Positions 1 to 13,220 of a stretch of 64,000 nucleotides of DNA are shown here, piece by piece; the stretch's first letter is position 1; each line of letters begins with the position of its first letter. Under the pieces are notes generated by a model. The model saw only the letters and a program-made list of their open reading frames with translations. It was not told the origin of the DNA and searched no databases. A program made the translations under genes and the position numbers. Source of the DNA: Channa striata (Eukaryota > Chordata > Actinopteri > Anabantiformes > Channidae); assembly GCA_033026295.1 (NCBI GenBank), contig CM065184.1, forward strand, positions 11,535,501 to 11,599,500, in the 5' to 3' direction.

Positions 1-3000
1 ATGATGAAATTGGTTGTTATTAATCAACTTTAGAGTGCCTTGTAACATTATAAGGTGTGGAGAGGCGTAATGGTCTGACACAACGTAATCTCTGTCTTTT
101 TAGGATACTTAAATAAGGTCTTTATTTGAAAATTATTACAGAGAAACTACCAATTAGCTGCTGCTTTTGCATAATCGATGTGGTAAAAAGCGGTTGCGGA
201 TTGAGCCATTAACATACTGTAATTTGAAATAACTGATGTCATCAATTCAAAACCTTTATTTTTATCTTTTAAACAAATCTAAATGGATTTCTGTGTTGCT
301 TTACTTTCTCAAGGTGGGAAGTAGCCTCTAGATAAACCGAGATTAGAGCGCATTGTCTCATTGCGAGAGCACCATCCATAACACCTTCCCTCAGAGTGAC
401 TTCAATTACATTAACGAGCTAAATGTGAGTGTGAGGGGGCATTTAGAGGTAAAAACACAGAGCTGCAACAAAGCTAAATCCTGTGACTGATGACACACGG
501 GTTGAGGAAAAACAGAAGAAAGAACATTTCGGTGCAAGGTAGCCTTGATATTTGCCAGACGGCGAAAAGGGCCGCGCTTCTCCCGCTTTCTGTCTCCCGC
601 TCCCAGGATAAATCCCCACTGATCGCTAATTGTGTGATTCTTCTTGTCTACATCAACTTCAGCCCGACAGGTTATTTCAGCTTGTTATCGGGAAAACATT
701 TATCCACTTAGAATTATTACTGTGCTAGAGCCTCTGGTGAAACACAAACAGTAGTGAATCTTGCAGAGTTATGGTAAGGCCTCTCCTCATTAGATGGCCA
801 ATCGACTGGCGGAGCGGTGGGCCCAATCCCAGCCCTTTATTGAGTGTTAAGGAGACACGGACTGACATTTACATCTCTTGCTTCTTCATGACTGGCTAGA
901 GAGAAAATGGCTGCCATAGATCCTGGCTCTGAGGAGCAGCACGTAAGGTCAGACAGTGAGACGCATCTTCATCCCTGAGCCATGCTTCATGGACCAGATA
1001 GAGCGTTCGCTACCCGCCCGAAAATGGGAAGAAGGAGGAAAATAGAATGCGGAGGGGCGCTTGGTAAGTAATATGTCATTTTGATGAGTGCGCACCTCGG
1101 TTGCATAGAACAAACGCCGTTCTCTCAGGGCAACAGAACTCCCAAAAAACAAACCTAAAAGATGTAAACAAGACAAGTCATCCAATCTCATCTTGTCTGT
1201 ATTGACTTATTGAGCAGAAAGAGAGGAAAACACTGTTGCGAATAAAGCACCCTCACACCCAAAAACAAACCACAGCGGCCCTTCACTTCTGAGGTGCTCT
1301 TTTCATTCAGTGGCAATTACAATCCACACCTGGCAACACAGTAGACATCCCAATGCCTAACAATGTCGCAGAGGAACTCTCTTCCAAACTACCCTCCCAA
1401 ATTGGCTGTGTAGCTTCGACCCAATTAGGGCTGAAATATGGTAACTGCATCAGCCATTACTGAGCTGTGGAGATTGTGCAGGGAAAACTATTGAAGGTTA
1501 GGAGGGGGTACGCATCACGAGTGATATGTTGTGTGCACTTGTGCTTACACAGCAGAAAAAAGCACCATGACGAGGGGACAGCAAAAAAAAAAAAGAAAGA
1601 AAAAAGGAAGAAGCAAAGGAGGAATGATAAATAAATACTCCTGCATAGATATCCTGTGAATATATAATAGTGGAGAACACAAGAAAGATTAGTGTTTGGG
1701 CCAAGGACTGCACTTCATATCAGCCTGCTGCACTCTGTCTATATCTTACTATAATGGGGAACGGGCCGTACTTATAGCTTATTTCTTATTTGTAATTCAT
1801 TATGGGGTATTTTTCATTTGTACTTACTAGCTACCACCATCAGAATACCAGAAATGAAAAAGACATCTTATTGTTGATATCAAAAAAATGAAATAAGAAT
1901 GAAATAAAGCACAAACTGCGAAAGCCAGGGCATTACACGTGGCTTTTTATGCAAGAGAAGAAGAATGTTTTATGGTAGATCATCAATATCCGGGGACATT
2001 TTAGCAGACCTGCATAAAATAACAAACCACCTTCCCCCTCGTTCTTCCTGGATGGCTGGATGTGGCCTACATGTTCTCATGACACCACCGGTAACTAATG
2101 TTCCCTATGCCAGCATACGAGTCTGATTTGATATAAGCATTCAAACCTGTCTGCCTTGAGATATGGCGTCTGTCACCCTCTGCTACGATTGATTCCCCCT
2201 TGCCCTTAAATGCAGCGCTTGCAATGCAAGCCAAGGACACTCGCCTGCCTGGTCAAGTAATGACAATCGTCTTTAAGGAATAATGGCCCGAACGCTGGTT
2301 TTGAAAAGTTACCAGGCCACATCCAATAATGAATTCCCAGTCGATGACACATTGATAGATTCCTATTCTTCAGATAGGACACTGGAGCTGCCGTTTAATT
2401 GACAAGAAATGAATTCAGGAGGATGGGAAGGAAACGCAGGGATGAGATGGCGGAGGGAGGAAGCAAGAGGGGGACTAAATTCTGTGTGATCAGCAAGGTT
2501 TCAAACAATCATTGGCAAAGTGAAGTCTCTGCCATATCTATAAGTCATCATGTTTTATAGGCCATTAGGATCTCCAGAGAAGGGCCGTGTGGGGACCGTG
2601 GCTTTTTGTCGAAATTAAAATGTCAGAGAGGAAGAAATAGAACAAAACAGGGAATCTGCAATTAATTACCTGACCATAAAAATTCAATAATCGGGAAGCA
2701 ATGCTGTTTTCCGCACAGCAGTACTCCTGATCACAGCAAACTGAAATAGAATGCATTCATCTCCCCAAATTACATTTCTAATGTAAAATACTAGAGAGGG
2801 AAAAGACCTTCAGCGTGAGTGGAGGATTATACGCAGCCTGTAGCTTCCTGTCCTGGATCTTTTAGTGCAGACTGTTCTGTTGGAAAGCCCAAATATCCAA
2901 GAAGTCCAGTGCTGCTCCGTGGATGCAGTCGCTGGGTAATCTATTTACTTTCATACACATTCATATTTTTATATTCATTGCTACACATACATTGAACATT

Positions 3001-5530
3001 TGGGAAATAACCCGCACTGAGATGTACAGTGCTGATACAGCAGGGCTCCTATATTTTTCCATATTTCTGAATAAAGCGTTAGAGATGTTCGCCTGAGGTA
3101 ATTGCTATTAACGAATCTCAGAATGACACATGTAGGTTCATGTACGATAAGATATGTCCCACCCTTACCAAAAAACTAACAAAAAAACACCTTCATATTT
3201 GGAAATCTAGTATGTCTTGGTGCATTATAATATCCATGAACACTATAATCCTGTTTGTGCACTTTGTTTTAACAGAAGCTCATCTGAGAAACAAGTTGCA
3301 GTTTTTGTTCTGATGTATGTATGTGGAGTGAGACACGGGTTGAATGTGAATGTAATTATTACTCAGATCATATGATTTAACACACTGTGTCGTGTTGCCA
3401 TAGTCTGCACTCAGACATGAGGTTAGTTGACAATGAAAAAACACATATTATTACACATAATAGTAGAAAGGCAGCGTTAATCAACGGTCTATTAAAAGGC
3501 TGATGAGTGATGGCAAATTTGGTTCACAGATATTAAGTAAGAATATCCACTGATCCACTCAGTCACTAATGAAGTAATTTATTCCAATCATTGGTTTATC
3601 GTGACCACTGCGCTAAAGTGTGTGTCAGGCAAAGGACACAAAAAAAAAAAAATTCACGTTTGCATATTGTGCGCTTGTGTCGAAATGTAATCCACAGAAG
3701 ATGCCTCGGCTATTGTATTTCCCTTTAAAGATTAGTTACGGTTTGCATCGAGGCAAAGGACGCAGTCTTACGAATCCACGTAGACATGAGACTCAGACTC
3801 CCTCAGCAGAGGGTGGTCTGAAGGGGAGGAGGAGTGGTTTTAATTTAAGGAATGCAGTGGTGCAATATTTCACCCTCTGCTGTTGTCTCACATTATCTTG
3901 GTAAACATCCCAGGTACTAATATGATATATTTTCGAACAGGCGGTGTTTCATCCTGCTCCCTGCGTGATTGATGAATGACAGAGGGATGAAACAGGGACA
4001 GAGATTTATTGTGCTGCGGCGCATAGAATATGTATGATTATCAGCTGTGTGGCGAAAGCAGCTCGGTTTGAGTGATAGGCGCATGGAGACAAATCTACTA
4101 AATGACTCCATTCCCCTGGAGAAGTCACTGGAGGAGGGTTTTTATCTCTGTCTATCTCATTCTGGCCCCTCTCTGAGACAAATACTACGACGGGAAATCT
4201 ACAAAGCCTCGCGGAACAGATCTTAAATTATCACGGTACGGATAATACGCAGCATGTGTGTGGAATTCCAAGCTTGACAGGTCAAACTCGTCTTTGACTC
4301 ACCTTTGGATCATTTACCAACCTACATAACGACAATGACTCGCAGACAGACAACAAAGTGATTTTCTCCATCCGTGGACGGTGCTGGGTCACCCTCACTT
4401 TGTCTTCGTCCACACGTACTTTAGTTATACAGTAATTCTGTCTAACCTCTGATTTACTTATAATACCCGGTGGCATCCCTGAGTGCCTCAAACAGTCAGC
4501 TCCTAATTGATCGATAGGACGTCATCATAAATCCCAAATCCCATGCAGGTTATTGATCCTTGCGGAGTGCTTGCTGCTTCTCTGCATATGTGATTGCCTC
4601 AGCCCGCACACATGCCAAGAATCGGGCGTATTTTATCCACCAGAAGCATTATCATATGCAAACTGTATTGTTTTCTGAGAATTACTGCTTGCCAGCATGC
4701 CTCGAAAGACACCCCAGAGAGGACTTCATTTCCTATTCACCTCAATTTATAATTTTACGAGGGTCATAAATAACACTAATGCACTAAGCCGGTTTGGTTA
4801 GAGTAATTGTTTATTTGCTTCCTTACGGACTTTTGTCACAATATTTTTAACGAACACTTGACGTCCACCTCAGGAATTCACTGGAGTGGTTCTGTTTTAA
4901 GCAGAACATGTGAGAACTTCCTTCTTTGTGCGCTCTTCGTTCAATGTACTTTTTTTTTTAAACTTTCTTAAACAATTTTAATGTGCATCAACTTGTGTCC
5001 ATGTAAAAACAAAATCATGAAAGTATCTGGTTTCTTTGGTATGTAACTGGGCCTCTTCCCTTTACATTTCTGTTAATTGTTCTATTGTTATTCTAGTGTT
5101 GGACATTTAAAATTATAACCTGCCGCCTACTTGAAAACTTGCAAACTCTTGAAACTTAATGTAAAAATGTTTTCATTTGTATGTCATGAGTGTGTCCTGA
5201 TGTAGGGGAAACAGGTCTGACTCACTGATAATCACTGGTCTCTCTGAAAAGTAAGTGGACAGTCACTTCTGCCCTGAACCTGTTCACTTGTCTTTAGTAT
5301 TCGGGTTTTATTGTATTGGTTAAACTCACTAGCATCCTGAGAGGCGTGTTGCATTAGTTGTTACAGTAGCCAAAGTACAGACAACTCTTTTGTGTTTTAA
5401 TAGGGACACGAGATAATCTTTTACACATGTACAAGATTATGCAGACCTAGTTTGTTTTGGGAAGAAACTCCAGGCCATTAAAATAATAAAGAAATTACAA
5501 ACCATCATATATGAAGTTTGTTATCTGTTT
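1..5530. other. Gene-free region, possible regulatory desert
   Basis: No spliced or unspliced coding sequence with recognisable protein similarity was found; the open frames are short and compositionally random. The block at about 2,100-2,450 is complex, low in simple repeats and rich in TAAT-type homeodomain-like cores, which resembles a conserved non-coding element. The rest is mixed AT-rich sequence with short homopolymers (A-run near 1,584). The assignment as a regulatory desert rests on the neighbouring comtd1 gene and on mammalian synteny with ZNF503; nothing here proves enhancer function. Confidence 0.4.
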
Positions 5531-5559
5531 GTCTTTGTGTGTGTGTGTGTGTTGTGTCT

Positions 5560-5790
5560 ACAGTATGTGAAATACACCATCTACTATCGGCGTTCAATCA
5601 CCGTGCTCCTGAACAACAACCTTCCCACAGGGCAAAATTATGTCAGAGTGAAACACATCACAGACTAGATTTCTGCAAAAAACGAAGGGATTCCTAACGT
5701 CACACACTGCGTGAAGGCGTGTTGTATGAATCCGAAGGAACCCTCGACCAGAAGCAGCAGGAGCAGTCAGCTGGAGACAGGTAATAGTTC
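5560..5790 (+). other. Candidate orphan exons with splice-like borders
   Basis: A pyrimidine/TG-rich tract ending in CTACAG at about 5,562 is followed by an open frame of 34 codons (reads YVKYTIYYRR at its start, KHITD before the stop) ending with TAG at about 5,668. Some 60 bases further on, an ATG at about 5,728 opens a short frame (MNPKEPS start) that runs 18 codons to a GT donor at about 5,782. Either could be an exon of an unrecognised gene, but no protein family was recognised and no partner exons were found. The borders may be chance. Confidence 0.2.
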
Positions 5791-5799
5791 TAGCAGCTA

Positions 5800-8700
5800 C
5801 TTTAATAGCACTTTAGCTGATAACTCCACAGCTTAAAAAGCAATAACCGAAGCTATAAGCTAACGTTATTTAATTTACAAGGACATTACGCTGTATTGTG
5901 CTGTTTAAAACACTGGAGTTATATAAATGAAGCTGCTTCTGGAAATGATGTGATGTTACACAATAACACGTCTGTGGTTTTTCACTGAAAATGCACTTCA
6001 CCGCGCGGCAAGGTGAAGCAGCAAGTGGGCAGATGTTGAAAAGTGTAGATTTCATGTTTTGTTCATATAATATTTGCACGTTTTCACTGTCAAAACACGA
6101 GTGGTACTAATTATAATTGCCATATCGAAGTCGTACATTGAGGATTCTACTGAAGTAAAAGTACAAAAAAGAAGCAGTAGTCATTACTGTTTATTGCAGA
6201 ATGGTCTATTTGAAAAAAATGTAAATTATTTAATAACACACCAGTATTTATTGGACGTTTATACCGTATTTTGTAGAAAGAACCTGCATCTACAAGGAAA
6301 CTGAAGCAGTGTGTCAGGAAAAAAGTGAATGTGGGAAAAAAGTACAAAATCTCCCTCTGGGCTGTAGTTTAGTATAAGTACTTTAGTAATTGTAGTTAAG
6401 TCTCTTCACAGGTAAATGAAATCATGTGATTCAGACGTGAATTACAGTATCAGTGACATTGTTGCAGTAGATACTGTGTTAGATAAAATGAGGCCGGGGT
6501 CTGAGGGGCCCACAGTTATGTTTTACGGGGCCCAGTTTTCCAGAGGTGCCCCTGCCAGTTACTATCTTCAGTATTTATTATTATCTCCTTTGGAATGACT
6601 TCACCTGAATGGAATGCAGCAATCGTTCCTGTTTTTAATGAAACTGCTGCTTTTCCTGCTATGACAAGTCAAATAATCTGCGTGAAACAGGCCTGTACAC
6701 TATCATGTGGCAATCACATTTACCTAACGAAGCTCTGCAGGTGGCTGAAAGTGAAATGCTCTCCGACTGAAACGAGCAGAACACTGAAACAAGCACTGTC
6801 CATCCAAGGAAATTGGGTTTGGAAATCAGGGTGTGAAATGAATTGGATTCTCTTACAAATCTAATTGTCTTTGACAGAGCGTGTACTCACTCCATATTTC
6901 TCCCAGCAGGCCGGGCCGGGCAGGTTTGCTGCAGACGAGAAGGACGGCGCAAGGGTAACGACTCGTTCTCGAGAAGCAGCTCGCCCTGTGTTCATGTGAC
7001 AGTGACACATGTCCAAGCACAGTCCACAAGGTGGAACAATGAGAGGATTTGTCGTCTCATAATTGTAATTTAATAAAGATCTCACATGGTATCAGCGGAG
7101 CCTGACAGGCAGGGCCTTCCGGCGCTTGTTAATGCAATTGTTCTGGTCAGACGGTGCCGTCACAAATCATGCTGAAAGTTGGGTGACAGGTAGCAGAGCT
7201 CACGGACACTTCCTGAGGAGCGCAGACAACTTTTGGACAGAAGCCAGGGAGTGACGGTCGTGTTGTCTGCTTGAAAATCAAGTGGAGGATTTACAGAAGA
7301 ATATTGACTTTGTGGAGGGTTATGGGATAATCAGAGATGTTTTACAATGAAAACACACACGCTCTTGTAAATAATAAACGTGTTTACTTTTTGAATTGAA
7401 ACTCAACATAAAAAGACGCTGAAGGAGTACGTAATTATCAGAACTTCATCTACTGTTCATCCGTAGCCATAGAAATTATGAGGTGTTGACAGTTTGAAGG
7501 AAACCATTTCTGGAATGGAGGCTCTTGAGGATTAAACAATGCCCTACCTTGACAATGACACCACCTCTCTCTTCCAGTGCTGATGTATTGGCAATGTGTG
7601 AGGGGGGGGGGGGGGCAGTAAAACCCTGCATACATGCCAAAATATATTTTACAAGCACTGCTCTAATCAGCCTGCAGCCAGAGACTCATAAATTGCTTCA
7701 GTGTGTCTGAGCGAGTGAACAAATGCATCTTATGGTCAGCGCTGAGGCTTGGATACGCGGCAGGCCGTGCTCCCTGGGCTGAACCAGCGCCGCCGGTGAT
7801 GTCTGCGAATCAATTCCATCGACGGAGGAACGACCCACTGCCTTTACATGGAGAAAAATGACAAGGGGAGCTAATTTACACGTGTGTTTAATCATCACGC
7901 TTGGATGCTCCCACTTACGTGGAAAGTCTCAGATATGTTAAAAGCTGTCATTACATCCATATTTAGAGACCACTGGAGGATTCATCAAGGGTTGCTCATT
8001 CACTCGGGCTCATCTGAAATATCAAAATGATTTGGAGTGCTCCACCAGGTAGAATGTGTCACCACTCCATTTGGGAGGTTGTTTTGTTCTTTTTAATCTC
8101 GACTGTAACCTTCAGCGTCCTCCACTGACAGGAAATGCAGTTTATCAACTGGGGATGACACAGGCGGAGGTGATATATGCAGGACTGTACTTCCCCAGAT
8201 AACTCTAATAGCGTGAAGGCCTGTTTCTGCTCTGTTCATCGTTCTCAACCAACAGGGAAATTCCTGAAGTAGGAGAGGCTGATCAAATAAAATGATACTT
8301 TGAAGTATGTGCTTGAGTCCCCCTATGACTTCGCCAAGTCCTCAAATGACATCCCGGAATTAAATAAAGGCACACTGGCATCCGGGTAAAAAAAAATGTG
8401 GGGATGCAGTATCTGTTTCTGATAGGTGTCGTATTTTGAAGAACATTTTTAATGTTGCTTCATGCCATAGTTTTATAAATGAAGGTGTAACACGAACAAA
8501 CACACACACACACACACACACACTTGGACTGAGTCTGTGTCTTCTCTTCGATACAGTACAATAGCAGATAATATAAACTATTATCCAGATTGGGAATATA
8601 ATTTTATTTTTTCAACAAATATCACAGGTTTTTATTTATACTGCCGCCGTCCTGTATGTCATCATTAATCTAATCAAGGAAAGTTAATTTTACTCATCTA

Positions 8701-10780
8701 CCACACCACAGTGTCATACACAGATCTTCATATATAGCAGATTAAAGGAGGTGGACAAAAGTCTGAATTTAATATGGGATTGTTCCTTTGTTTTTCATTT
8801 TAGAAGCTTAGTGATTACTAAGTAGACAGCTCTCTCCTACCTGCCAGTTATTGGAGCTACAGGCAATGTTGTCAAAGTCAGGGTATGAATGAATAATTGG
8901 AATTAATGACAGATACCCCTTCTGTTAAATCCTCGATTGTGAAAACTAATATGAACTGGCAGACATTAGAAAGTTTGGTCTCTAGAATGGAACATACCTG
9001 GATATACTTGTGGTTACATCACATATGTGATATATATGCGGTACCTGTACGGTACAGATATGTAGTATAAATTATTTATTTATACTTAATGCCACCCTTC
9101 TCTTTATTCTATCACTCATTCTTCTTCTACGCTCTAATTTCAAATAAAATATATTTGTTACCTCTCTAAAAAAACAGAGTTGAATTGAAAAAAAAAATCC
9201 ACAGAGTTTTATTTAATCCATCTGGGATCCATTTGGTGGCAGCACCGAGCAAAACCTAAACTTGTTGGTATTTCTGTGAAAAATATTAATGAAGATAAGT
9301 TTATGCTATAATAAATCAAGTCTGAAAGGGAGTAAATTTAGATTTTAAGTAGCCAGCTGTTTGTGGCAAAGCAGAAAGCAGTTTTCTGTACAGAAAGTAA
9401 TAACATAAATATTTTATCCATATTCAGATACAGTATATGCATATTTTATGCTGTGGATGTACTTATCAACAACAATGTGCAGAACATGTACTTCTTTAAT
9501 GACACATTTGTAATAGTCTTCACCTTCCACATTTCTTCACTTTTACATAACTGGCAGTTGAATAAAACCACTGCAGAGGGAAGCTCATAACTGCTCAGAG
9601 AGTATAGCCTCCGTCTATGAAATCTAAGATTTGTTGCCTTTTATTCCGAGAGAGGATATGATTGGGTTTATGCATACGCACACACACACACAAACACACA
9701 CATATGCATGCATGCACAAGACACTAGCTTCTGCTTGGGCAGTCAATAAGCAGACTGTGGCTTTGGCAGTGCTCTGTCTTATTTACAGGACGTTTGTTGC
9801 ACTTGACATTTATCGTGGCTTCGGGGCCACGAACTCCATGCAAACGCCATCGAAGCATTCAACGCCAAGGGCCCGGGGCCTCCGCTTCGGCGTCATCACA
9901 AGTCTTTTCACGCTAAGATAAATCACTTCCACTGGACCCCGAGCAGAGGGTAGGAGAGGGACAGGGGTGGGGGATGAGAGGACGGGGAGAGTAAGATGAT
10001 GGTAGCACGGAGAAGGGCAGACAGAGAGCATGACGGGATTCAGGGGAAGGGGTGGAAACATCCGAGGGATACCCAGAGGTTAACGCCAGCCCCGCTTCTC
10101 CTTTGCTAATTGTCGGGTGCATCCACACAAATACCACTAACCATTATGAAGGCAGCATATGGTTTGGGTAAATGCTCTTTAGATCTCAGAGGGATGTGAA
10201 TACGGCACCCGCATCACTATCCCAAGTCTACTTATGGCCATAGGACATGAAAGACCTCATTCCTAACTGTAAAATATACAGTATATTAACCTGAAGGCCT
10301 GGCTTGAAACTGTTCAGCTGACGTCAAAGACAACAAAGAGTTTTGAATGTTCTTGTGTAGAGACCAGTGGTGTGATGTAAGTGTTTTATTGCCTTGGTTT
10401 ATACAGTTTGGGGACCTCTGCATGTATGGCCTGAGTTTGAGTATAGGAATTGCTCACTGTTCCAGAGTGTAGTACTAACATGACATACTGGTATCTACTG
10501 GAAATCAAAAAATATGCATCATTATCATCCCAATGTATAGTCTGTCGGTGTATGCTCCGTATGTGCATACAGTAGGAGCCCGGCACACTGTGACCATTAA
10601 AGGTGAGTGTAAAAGCTGCAGTTTGGCATTTACCGGAAATGCAGAGGGCAGCAATTTTTATGACAGCTGGTATCAGCAGCTGAGTCGAGTTTACTGGTTT
10701 GTAGAAGTGGACATCAGTGAGTGCAAGCAATTACAGTGGGAAAACCCCCCCGACATAACAAGATTCACTTCATCACACAG
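5800..10780. other. Gene-free region with simple repeats
   Basis: No supported gene. It contains a CA microsatellite at 8,501-8,523, a short CA-rich patch near 9,675-9,705, a G-run near 7,602-7,613 and otherwise unremarkable sequence. The stretch around 7,080-7,250 and 7,690-8,240 is non-repetitive and could hold conserved non-coding sequence; this is a guess from composition only. Confidence 0.35.
8501..8523. repeat. (CA)n microsatellite
   Basis: Uninterrupted CA dinucleotide tract read directly from the sequence. Confidence 0.95.
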
Positions 10781-10782
10781 TA

Positions 10783-10890
<108 letters not shown>

Positions 10891-10892
10891 GG

Positions 10893-11392
10893 TGGTTAAA
10901 AGTTTGCAAACCCTTTAGAACTATTTCAGATTTCACGTTTGTCTAATCTTTGAGTAGAGAAAGATTCATGAAATGAAAAGTATGTGAACATGCAGTAATT
11001 TCCACTTGAAAGGGAAATATGAGTCTGGTGTTTCGATAGGACGCATGTAGCAGGACCTGCCTTATTTGGCAAAGTTTCAGAGTTTGATCTTGAAAACAGG
11101 TTTGCAGAAATGTGTCATAGCTACCCCAGAGAAGATGGACGGCCTCGAGTTGTTGATACTTTCTAAAGAGTTTAGGCAAAGTTAACCTGCAGATTGTGTA
11201 TAAACGCAATGCAAAAATCTGTGATGTCCAGGAAGTTACGAGAAAAATCCTCAAAGCATCGAGGATACCTTGTATTGTTTAATTTGAATTCCGTTAATTA
11301 GTTTTGGGAATTGTGTAAAAATGTGATCAGGTTTCGGGTCACATTTATTCATTAAGAGATAAAATTGTAAAGGGTACAAGCTTTGACACACT
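10893..11392. mobile_element. MITE-like non-autonomous DNA transposon candidate
   Basis: The left end (AAAAGTTTGCAAACCC, then TTTAGAA) and the reverse complement of the right end at about 11,367-11,392 (CAAAGCTTGTACCC, then TTTACAA) are similar in inverted orientation with small gaps. They bound about 500 bases with no coding capacity. This layout fits a short inverted-repeat element of a kind common in fish genomes. No target-site duplication could be assigned with certainty because the left flank is a CA microsatellite. The family is not named. Confidence 0.4.
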
Positions 11393-12022
11393 TCTGTATT
11401 TAGGGATATAATGATTCATTTATTTTATGTGGTTCAAAGCATTTTTCATTGTTGTACATTGAGCACGTATATCTTTGATGCAATATCTACCAATGTAATT
11501 TGAACTGTTATTTTTGGTGCTATAGCAGTAGCTACAATAATACTGTCATGGCATAGTTAGTGGTTATTATTAAATAGTATATAATAGTATAGGATATGTT
11601 TATAGTGGTTTACTCATTTATCAAGATCGAAATAAGCCTTTATACGTCAGGTGATGGAAGTATATTTTCCGTGCTTAGCAAGTACTGCGCTCAAAGAAGC
11701 CATATTTATATGAATTAGACCTTATAGTTTTCAGAGGTTTTACAAAATAAAGGTTGTATAATTCTGATTGGACGCTTGCTGAAGTCTACCTGTTGGTGTA
11801 TTTAGTACAGGTGGGAACCTAAATGACAGTCACGTGTTAAACTATAGATCCTGTAGAAAATAAAGATTCCAATAAAACCAACTTAGAAAACAAGCATGAA
11901 AATACACACTCACCTCAAGGTTTGAGCTTTTGACTGAGTAATACTGACACGCAGCTTTCTAAGGTACCTCTGCTTTACTAGAGTATTTGCATACTCGACT
12001 TTATCCCACAAACTAAGCAGTC

Positions 12023-12052
12023 CACACACACACACACACACACACACACACC
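12023..12052. repeat. (CA)n microsatellite
   Basis: Uninterrupted CA tract of about 30 bases. Confidence 0.95.
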
Positions 12053-13200
12053 ATGTAAACTGCAGCTGACTAAAACGTTGGCTGTCAGGTTGCAGTGTAC
12101 AGTCCCATTATAGGTAGAACAGTACAACTCCTAATAGCAGTACACATTAAAAAATGGCTTCAGTGTAGAATGATGAATGCGCCTGTGGGCCCCACAAAAT
12201 CCTCCCAGAAGCTCTCAGAGCAATATATCCTCACGCAGTCAGACCCAAAATTATAAATCAAACTTCTCACACGTCCATATGATTTATTGCAATTTATCGA
12301 CAATAATTTACAGAAGTGGATTTCAGAGGCTTTTAACTTTGCCGTGGCAGTAATTTACAAACAGAGGAAAAATGAAGTAAGAAAGAAAAAAGAAAAAAAC
12401 TAAAAAACAACAGTGGTGTGTTTTCTCCGCCAAACTGGCTGTGCAGCAGTTTAGCAGCACGGAGGAGTAAAAAATTAGATAGCTCATGAAGGCTCATTGA
12501 TTCAAATGCTAGATGTTCTTGGAAAGACAGAGGGATGACACTGAAGAATTAGCTTCGGGCTGCCTTCTGATCTCACAGAGCGCTATAGAGAGCTTCTCCG
12601 ACTCTGATTTAATGCAAACATGTGATAATAATTTCAGCAAAAACACACCCAGGGCGAACAACCAACAGACACAGAACACTCCAAAAACCTCCACGTATTC
12701 ATACCACCAAAGTTCTGTTTGCGTGATATTCTTGCAACCAAGCATCTTCAAACTAATAATTCATATTTGAATGATTCTAATATGTTTTTTTTTTGATTGC
12801 AGAGCAGTGACATGGATTTTACATGGTAACCTGTACGTGCTCATTATGCCTATAGCTCTTCCAAAGGTACTGCTGATGTCCACAGAGGCTATTTCTGGTG
12901 CCGTGTGACACTGATGATGTTGACAGCAATCGCCTTCCCACATCACAGCCACTGCAAAGGTCAGACCAAATGAGAGGGACGTGTAAGCAACGCCTGTCCT
13001 CCTGCCACAGCCTGATCCGGCCTCAGGCACTCCGGCTGATGAGAGCTAAACATCAGCACAGGGTTATTATTTCAACTAGAGAAGCACTTAACTCCTTTAC
13101 TCCTCGTCTCTGAGGACACTGCTGCAGCAAGGTAGACGAGGGGGACAGAAGGGGAGGGCACAGTGTCGGGTTTTATCCCCGAAGTGAGCAGGAGCAACTC

Positions 13201-13220
13201 TTTTTTTTTTTTTTTTTTTT
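13201..13220. repeat. Poly-T tract
   Basis: Twenty consecutive T, possibly the remnant of a reversed retroposon tail; no element body was recognised beside it. Confidence 0.9.
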
